64,000 nt of DNA from Dendrobium chrysotoxum (taxonomy: Eukaryota; Streptophyta; Magnoliopsida; Asparagales; Orchidaceae), in NCBI GenBank assembly GCA_019925795.1, contig CM034307.1, positions 15,087,197 through 15,151,196 of the forward strand, read 5' to 3'. The number at the start of each line of letters is the position of its first letter. Position 1 is the stretch's first letter. The position numbers and the translations under genes were made by a program. Under the pieces are notes generated by a model that saw nothing but the letters and a program-made list of their open reading frames with translations, was not told the DNA's origin and searched no databases. Positions 57,200 through 64,000 of this stretch are shown one piece after another.

Positions 57200-58743
57200 C
57201 TAGTATGCGAACGGGTGGTTCAAGGAGATTATAATGATGTTCTTATTTTTCCTACCTCTCCTAACATGAAACTTGATGTAACTAGTGTCATTATCATCTT
57301 TAACAAAATATTTAGCCATAATGTCCATGTCCTCCGTATCAGTAAAGGCATGACTGTAATAAAATGAGTTTAAGGGAAGCTTACTATCATTGATTGTACC
57401 TATCTGCCTCCCTCCCAGAGATAGTTCACCCTTCTCCAAGGAAAAGCCATCTTCCTCATGAGTTTTACTACACGATACACTAACAACATTACCCTCTGCC
57501 AAAATGATTTGGCCATCCCCTTGGTCCTTCAAAATAGATTGAGAAGGTAAAATATTAGAACAATTATTGTTTAATAACACAAAGTCCATATCATGCAAGT
57601 TTTTGTTAAGTGCACAAGTAATAATAGTAGAAGATGAAACCATGTTTAGATTAGTAGTGATAGCCAACGTTTGCTCATCCACATTTTGACAACTAGAATC
57701 TAGCAAGAGATAGAGTTAAGCTTTTCTCCTTGAAGAAGACGAGGATCAAAGACATTGGTGGACTGTGGTTCAATATGAGCTATGGCAAGTTATATGGATT
57801 CCTCAATATTTTCTTGCACCTTAGGAACATCGCCCACCATCACATTAGGATGAGGAATCATAATATCATGATCAACCGAAGGGACATCATTTCCAAACGA
57901 TTGTTTGGGGATTCCTTTTCCTTCCTAAGAAGGGGGTGTAATATAGCACTCATTTACCCCATGACCATGCATCTTACAATGAGAGCAAAAAATAGGCAAA
58001 TTTTCAATATAAAGTTTTTAAAAGTAACCATTCAATTCTGAGCCAATCCAAATCTCATTAGGGTATTTCTTAGAGATATCCAACTCAACTAAAACACGGG
58101 CCACAGACGCACGAGAGATAGAAGCTGTAGCTTGGTCCATTTGCAAAGGCCTACCAAAAATTGATGCCAAGCCAAATAAGATTTGGGACTTAAAAAAATG
58201 AAGTCTAAGGTTTAGGAAGGAGATCCACACAGGGGCAATCAAGGACACCTCACGAACATCAAAGTCTAGTGTCCATTTGAGTAATCTCGTCTAGCATGCT
58301 TGAATATAGTAGGATCACCTTGAAAAAATATAAATAAAATCCAGATCATTACTAAGTTGGATTGCAATATGTCTCATATCTAGCAAGCCAATATGAAAAG
58401 ATCTCGAAAGTTACAGATTAATGAAAAACTTACGTATGACATCCAGATTAGGGCGCCTAAGAGGAAATTTGCCAACCAAAGTTAGAGCAAAAGGAGCGGC
58501 AAGCTGCGATACAACTGAATCATCGAACATCAAAGCCAGACAACCTTTAAATGAAGTTTGAACAAAGTGAAGTTTAGTGGAAGAAGATGAATAACAGGCC
58601 AAAACCTCCTTAAAATTGCGAAACTTGCCATCCAGAAATGAAGCAGTCGCAGGGTGAGATGACGACAAAGTCATCACGTCCCAAAGCCAATAAACCCAAA
58701 AGAAAAACCTCAAAATAAAATGCAAAACCAGTGAAACAAACAA
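57200..58743 (-). pseudogene. ORF1 of LINE-1 (DUF4283-like with zinc knuckle, broken)
   Basis: ORF1 proteins bind the LINE RNA. The first part (58411-58743) contains CLALMFDDSVVSQLAAPFA and a KFPLRRPNLDVIRKFF segment of the DUF4283 type found in plant LINEs. The next frame (58018-58248) has PVWISFLNLRLHFF and VLVELDISKKYP. A perfect zinc knuckle, C-x2-C-x4-H-x4-C, lies at 57946-57987. The tail (57200-57706) is a polar region without motifs. Stops separate the three parts. Confidence 0.82.
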
Positions 58744-58887
58744 AAGGAAAATAAATATAAGAAAAAAAGCAAGAGGAAGAACGCCAGGAGCGGGAAGAAA
58801 GGAGTACGGAAGCAGAAACCCTAGATGGCCTCCAAATTGCCAGAGAGCACAGTTCTACTCCATGATTTTTTTTTAAATCATTTTTTT
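58744..58887 (-). other. 5' UTR of LINE-1 and junction to LINE-2
   Basis: The sense strand starts near 58860 with 'ggagtagaactgtgc' and runs into ORF1. Between 58861 and 58887 lie only T- and A-rich words, which are the tail of LINE-2 plus target sequence. LINE-1 therefore seems to have inserted in or at the tail of LINE-2. Confidence 0.6.
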
Positions 58888-58909
58888 GGGGGGGGGGGGG
58901 GGGGGGGGG
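58888..58909. repeat. Run of 22 G at the 3' end of LINE-2
   Basis: Twenty-two G on the + strand lie between a short T run and 'aacccatggaggtgcc', the LINE-2 3' end. In LINE-1 the same place has only GG. This is a local expansion or an assembly/sequencing error. Confidence 0.8.
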
Positions 58910-60437
58910 AACCCATGGAGGTGCCTATGTGTTAATTAAAGAAAAAAGTATAAAGTCTTTAAAGGGGTCTCAAGCTCTCTAATGCTCAAAAGTCCTACAA
59001 AAATAAAACCAAAAAAACCTATGAGCTCAAATCTCCTACTAGGCAAAAGTACAAAGATACCTAGGTACATTCTACGGTGCACAAGTAAGAGCACCCAAAA
59101 AGAATGAAGACAACAAAAAACAACAATGAGTTCTAGCTTTCTATCCAAAAAATCAACACCTCGATCACCTATACTATTTAAAACCTACAAGGAAAGGTGA
59201 AGGCCACAAAAACAATAACACATGAAAAGATAATCTATAAAAGGAATATAATAGCACCAAATATACTTGTTACAGATAGAATAAGGCCAACAGGGAAAGA
59301 TACCCCAAGTCCATACATTATCAGAAGAATAACTCAAGGCAATAAATGACTCCTTATGAATAATGATAACATAGCCAAAATTAAAACAAGAAGTAACACC
59401 ACAAATGTTCACCTCAGATAAAATGGGCAAGGGAAAATATGGATAATAATCAATCAGAAAGCCAAAGAAGCCTGCCACAGCACAGGGGATCCGAGAATAA
59501 GGCTCAGAATATAGCCACCACCTTCATGATTAAAACCACAAAGCCGCTCAGATCCAAACCCATAAAAGCCCAGGCAGTAAGATAATCAGGAAGAGGTGAC
59601 CTATCTAGCCTCACCAACAGAAAACTAATAGACAAAACCCACCACAGCACAAAAACCTTCCACCTCCAGCACAACCAGCTATAGGCCCCCCAAAAAGTAA
59701 TTAGCTAAGGCACACTGTCTAGCCACCACTCATAAAGGAGACCCGACATCCCCAGGAGAAAATAGATAGGCCAGCAAACACAGCAACCAAGGCTCTATAA
59801 CTCCCCATCGAGTAGCCACCCAAAACATTAACCCAAGAGCTCCAGGAAAGCACAATAGCTGGGCCAGTCAAAAAGGCACAACCAAAGGTAAAAACCACAC
59901 GATGAAAGCAAGCAAATACACCTAGGAATAGAAGAGCAACAAAGGGGCTTTAATTCAAGATCTTTAACATACCAATCATTGCTCAAATCCCCAATAAAAA
60001 AGTATAGCAACTGAAGCAAGCAAAAGCTAAAGGCCAAAAGAACCAACATGACCATAATAACCAACAGAATAAATAGGCATAAATTCTCACTCTCAATGGA
60101 AACCAGGACACAAAGACCAAAGTAACAAAACCAAGAAGGACTGGAGCAGCAAATAACCCTAAACTAGTAACAGTAGTTAAAAAAATCAACCACAACATCA
60201 AACTAAATTAAGTAAAGCTCCAACAAAAAATAGTAACCAGGAGCAGAAGCTACCACCAAACAACTAATCAAACCCCCAACTAGCCAGTACACCCACTTAG
60301 AAAGAGTAATAGCAGAACAAAGAGCCAGGAAGACACTAGAAATAACAAATCTAGACCAACCATAATTTTCTTGACAGTAGAAAACCAGAGAACCACCAAG
60401 CCCGAATAAAGAACCAAAAACCAAAAACCCCATAAAA
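58910..60437 (-). other. 3' UTR of LINE-2, G/T-rich in sense
   Basis: It has about 1.5 kb without a gene. From about 59480 to 60430 the + strand is rich in A and C, as in LINE-1. Hydrophobic open frames (for example 59983-60201 and 60203-60607) follow from this bias. Confidence 0.65.
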
Positions 60438-63400
60438 TTAAGTTCTAACATAAGGAGTATTAATTTTATCCAATCTAATAAGCCCTTTAATCTGGGAAGG
60501 TAAGTTATTAACAATGAAATCAGTAAGGTGCTCCAACTTGCAACCCCAATTAGCCAGCCAAACCGCATTTGAATTCCCTTCCCTAAAGACATGAGAGAAG
60601 GAGGCATTAATAAGAGTCATGAACAATTTGATGTCTCTCAAAACATAGAAAAGATTAGCATTGCAAATAGAGCCTTCCAAAGTATTTAAACAATGGATAA
60701 TAGAGATAGACTCCACTTTAATATAGATAGTGATAATATCCAAGGAAATGCACATTTTAATCCCATAGAGAATAACCGAGAGCTCAGCAAACATCTTATC
60801 ACACCGCAGTAAGGGCCCAACAAATGCCATAACCATGTTACCATCATTTTCCCTATGCATCCCACCACAACCCGCAATAAGCGGATTATAAATACCCTTG
60901 ACATTCAACTTATAAATGTTAACAGGAGGCTTAATCCAATAAATAGTTCTCGAACTAGCATGGTGCAAAAAATTATTCAAAGTAATACCTAATGCATCAG
61001 CCACAAAGCCATAGTTTTTAAAACTCTTATAAGAAAGCAGCTTAACAGAAAAAATATTCAATATTTTGTCTTTCAAATTATTGATAATTCTATGATGGTT
61101 CATGCTAGCACCATTAAAGTAAGAGTTGTTCCAATCCAACCATAAAAACCAAAGGAAAAGTGACAGAATAACGTTCCTAATATGCCCCTAAGACTTAACA
61201 AACTATGAATTAAGATAAGCATTAATATAAAGCTTAGCATTAAAATAATTAAGTTTGAAAATATCATGAAAATAAGTCTAAGTTTTAATTGCTAAAGGGC
61301 TAGAAAGGAAAACATGAAGCATATTCTCAACATGATAACAACATTGGCATTTGGAAGCCATAATAAAACCCCTTTTAATTAAATTATCTTTAGTAGCAAT
61401 GAACTCATGCAAAATTCTCCAAATAAAGATAGTAATAGTAGAAGGATTGCTCTTATGCCAAATCATAGACCAAATGGAGGAGCTATCCATCTTGTTTCTA
61501 AAAGCATTCCAAACATCCATAAGTTTAAAAGTACCATCCTTGGACAAATTACATAAAAGAAAATCCTCTGAATCAGTGTTCAGGGGAAGGTTTAAAATTT
61601 GATGAATAATAGAATTAGGAATCACATTAGCAAGTTTGTCATAATCCCAACAGTTATCAGTAATGAAAAAATTCACCTTGACCACCGCAGTGTAAGAAGT
61701 ATTAGTGATGGAATCAATAGACTATTGGCCAAACCAATGATCTTGCAAGAAGAAAATATCACCCCCACCCAGCCCCCAGGAAAGATGAGGTTCAACCATC
61801 CATTTGACCTTACAAAGCCTCTTCCAAACATTAGAGTCACCTTGGTTAGAAGAGCATATAGTAGGATGTTTACCCACATAGTATTTAGCAACCATAAACT
61901 TAGCCCAAAGGTTTCTATTAGCACAAAAGGTATACCATAGCTTGAAAGAAAAAGCATGGGATAAGTCCGACATGCTCTTATAACCAAAAGCACCCTCATT
62001 TAACACCCCACAACATTTATCCCAAGAGGACCAAATGATTTTAGAATTAATGATATCCCCCTTCCAAAAAAACTTATTGATAAGTTTATCAATCCTATTG
62101 TACACAGTTTGAGTAGGTTGTAGAGTTTGAAATATATAAATAGTAAGAGAGAAAAGAACACTTCTAATGAGAGTAAGCTTACCTCCAAAACTCAAAAAAG
62201 TTAAAATCCCAAGACAAAAACTTGCTCTGGATCAAAGAAATTAAATCATCAAAAAGAGAAGTCTTCTTACGCCCTTTAAAGAGAGGGACACCAAGATACT
62301 TAATAGGCATATGAGATTACACGAAGCCAGTCAAAGCTTTGATATCCATAATGCACTCATTAGACATATTATTGGGAGCAATAAAGCAACATTTCTAATT
62401 ATTAAAAGTAAGCCCGCTAACCTTCTCAAATTGTTGAAGAAAATCTAAGAGATTTTTTATACGATTTAAAGAACCATTCGTAAAAAGAATAAAATCATCA
62501 GTAAAACACAAGTTAGAAATCAGGAACCCACCTAAGGTTCTAGAAGAAAGGGTAGGATGATTCTAAAAGAGATTCACAATGCCTCTAGACAAATAATCCA
62601 CAGCAATAATGAAAAGAGCGGGAGAAATAGGGTCTCCCTATCTAAGACCATACGAAGACTTAAAAAAACAATTTCTCTTGCCATTGACAATACTGGAAAA
62701 ATAGGAACCTTCAATGCAATTTCTAATAAGATTAATGAAAACCAAGTTAAAACCAAACAAATGTAAAATCTTATAAAGAAAGCTCCAATCAATGTTGTTA
62801 TAGGCCTTGACAATGCCAAGCTTCAAAATGATATTGTTGCCTCTATCCCTGGCATTCAAGTCATGACAAAATTCTTGCGCCAAGAGGATATTATTAGCAA
62901 TAGCACAACCTTTAACAAAACCCATTTGATAGGGGTATATGATTTTAGGCAAAATAGAGTTTAACCTACTCATAAAAAATTTAGAAATCAGCTTACTAAA
63001 AAAGGTACAAAGACTAATAGGTCTAAAATCATTCCAACTGCTAATAGAGTTACTCTTGGGAATAAGTACAATAGAAGTAGAAGTAAAGAATTTTGGGATG
63101 GAAATCCCACCAAAAAAATCCAAAATAGCAAAGTAAAGATCAGAGCAAATAATATTCCAAGATTTCTGAAAAAACTTAATAGTAAAGCCATGAGGGCCCG
63201 GAACAGAATCACCATTCATGTCATCAACAATACCTTTTAATTCCTCCAAAGAGGGGGGTTTAACAAGTAAGTCATTATCCTCTTGAGATATAAGATAAGG
63301 TATTATGTCAGAGTTAACAAGATTAATAGGGGTAAAAAGCTTTATTAAGGTGATTATAAAAATGTTGAACAGCTAAATTAGCAATTTCCTCCCCATCTTC

Positions 63401-64000
63401 AGTAGTAGAACCATCATCCCTACTAATTTTATTGATGGAGTTTTTAGCTCTTTTTCTCTTGACCAAAGCATGAAAATATTTGATATTATTATCCCCCTCA
63501 ATCAGATGTTTAGCAGTAACTTTTTGCTTCCAAAAATCTTCCTCCTGCGCTTGTAAGCTAAACAAATAGACTATAGCCTTTTTCAGTAAGTTAAAATTAG
63601 CGTCAGAAGGAAAAACTTGACAGTTAGCCTAAAGGGAATTAACTTTGTCTTCAACAATTAGAGTATTTGTAAAAATATTTTTAAAGACATTATTATTCCA
63701 CCATTTAATGATCTGTTTTAATCTTTTAAGTTTGTACCAAAACATTTTCAAGCCCTGGATAAAATTATCAGGATGCAAGGGAGCATCCCAATTTTCCTTA
63801 ACAACCACCAGGAAGGATTCATGAAGCAGCCACATATTGTAAAATCTAAAATGAGGCATAGAGTTCATTTGTCTAGCTTTAAGTGTAATCAAAAGTAGAG
63901 AGTGGTCAGACATTATTCTGCTAAGATGTTCAATAGAAATAGAATTAAATGAATTAAGCCAATAGTCATTAAAAAGAACATGATCCAAATGTTTCTAAAG
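60438..64000 (-). pseudogene. ORF2 of LINE-2, partial (RT, zinc finger, RNase H; broken)
   Basis: The end of the endonuclease region is at 63629-63988 (LSRIMSDHSLLLITLKARQ). RT follows with GDNNIKYFHALVKRKRAKN (63323-63565), GDSVPGPHGFTIKFFQKSW and GFVKGCAIANNILLAQEF (62638-63249). FTDD stands at 62494-62505 in place of FADD. The zinc-finger part (61278-61685) has SSIWSMIWHKSNPST and WRILHEFIATKDNLIKRGF. The RNase H frame (60438-61139) is the longest open stretch; its first catalytic aspartate (NVDG) is lysine here (NVKG). Several frameshifts are present. Confidence 0.88.

Larger units (their letters stand above)
51435..58860 (-). mobile_element. Near full-length L1-type LINE (LINE-1)
   Basis: The element is about 7.4 kb. 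Read right to left: 5' end near 58860, ORF1 (about 58743-57200), ORF2 (57180-53138), a long 3' UTR and a poly(A) tail (T run at 51435-51446). The endonuclease, RT, zinc-finger and C-terminal RNase H order is that of plant L1 elements. Both ORFs are broken. The flanks contain T/A-rich words of similar form (near 51421-51434 and 58865-58880) that may be a worn target duplication, but I would not insist on it. Confidence 0.9.
58888..64000 (-). mobile_element. L1-type LINE (LINE-2), cut by the window edge
   Basis: It belongs to the same family as LINE-1 and has the same orientation. Only the 3' UTR and most of ORF2 are in the window; ORF1 and the start of the endonuclease lie beyond 64000. By eye, matching RT segments of the two LINEs are about 80% identical, so they are separate insertions and not a recent duplication. 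Confidence 0.9.

Noticed and set aside
60203..60607. 134-codon hydrophobic ORF on the minus strand
   Set aside because: It overlaps the end of the RNase H frame of LINE-2 and the G/T-rich 3' UTR. No motif was recognised, so it is a by-product of base bias.

Overview
The window is a stretch of repeat-rich plant nuclear DNA. I found no host gene, tRNA, rRNA or CRISPR array that I could support. Almost everything recognisable is a transposable element in some stage of decay: Ty1/copia elements of the Sirevirus type, Ty3/gypsy elements of the Tat type with two RNase H domains, L1-type LINEs with a plant C-terminal RNase H, and an RTE-type LINE tail. This combination points to a flowering plant with a large genome. 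The form of the RTE tail suggests a non-grass species, but that is an inference and I do not name a species.

Layout. (1) 1-1802 and 13532-13845 are the 3' end and 3' LTR of a copia element here called E (+ strand), whose body lies left of the window. (2) 1803-13526 is a complete copia element A (- strand) inserted inside E's LTR, flanked by a 5-bp duplication GGCTA. A has two LTRs of about 1.7 kb, a tRNA-Met-type primer site, broken gag and pol, and an intact 381-codon third ORF downstream of pol. (3) 13846 to about 28800 is a Tat-type gypsy element B (+). It has broken gag, protease, RT, RNase H, second RNase H and integrase, a 3' UTR made of ~165-bp repeats, an unusual hairpin at the polypurine tract, and a long 3' LTR. 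(4) About 28800-32800 is AT-rich DNA without genes, probably old LTR or UTR sequence. (5) 32800-34258 and 44217-48780 are two halves of another Tat-type element D (-), split by copia element C (34259-44211, +), which has the 5-bp duplication ATCCC. D is also interrupted by an RTE tail (44765-44955) and a lone chromovirus-like LTR (46289-48168). (6) 48780-51434 is AT-rich and gene-free. (7) 51435-58860 and 58888-64000 are two related L1-type LINEs in the same orientation (-), the second cut by the window edge.

The most interesting material is non-coding. The LTRs of E, A and C are packed with a ~15-bp palindrome that occurs in pairs with fixed spacing: 6 bp in A, 4 or 6 bp in C and E. A and C also carry 3-4 tandem 39/40-bp units in the transcribed leader. 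Each unit can fold into a hairpin whose stem differs between the families by paired, compensatory changes. A and C further share a duplicated motif about 118 bp apart in the region after pol. These features, together with the intact third ORF of A, are the best candidates for undescribed biology here.

All readings were made by eye from the sequence and its translations. Family names come from motif recognition, not database searches. Domain edges in broken elements are approximate.
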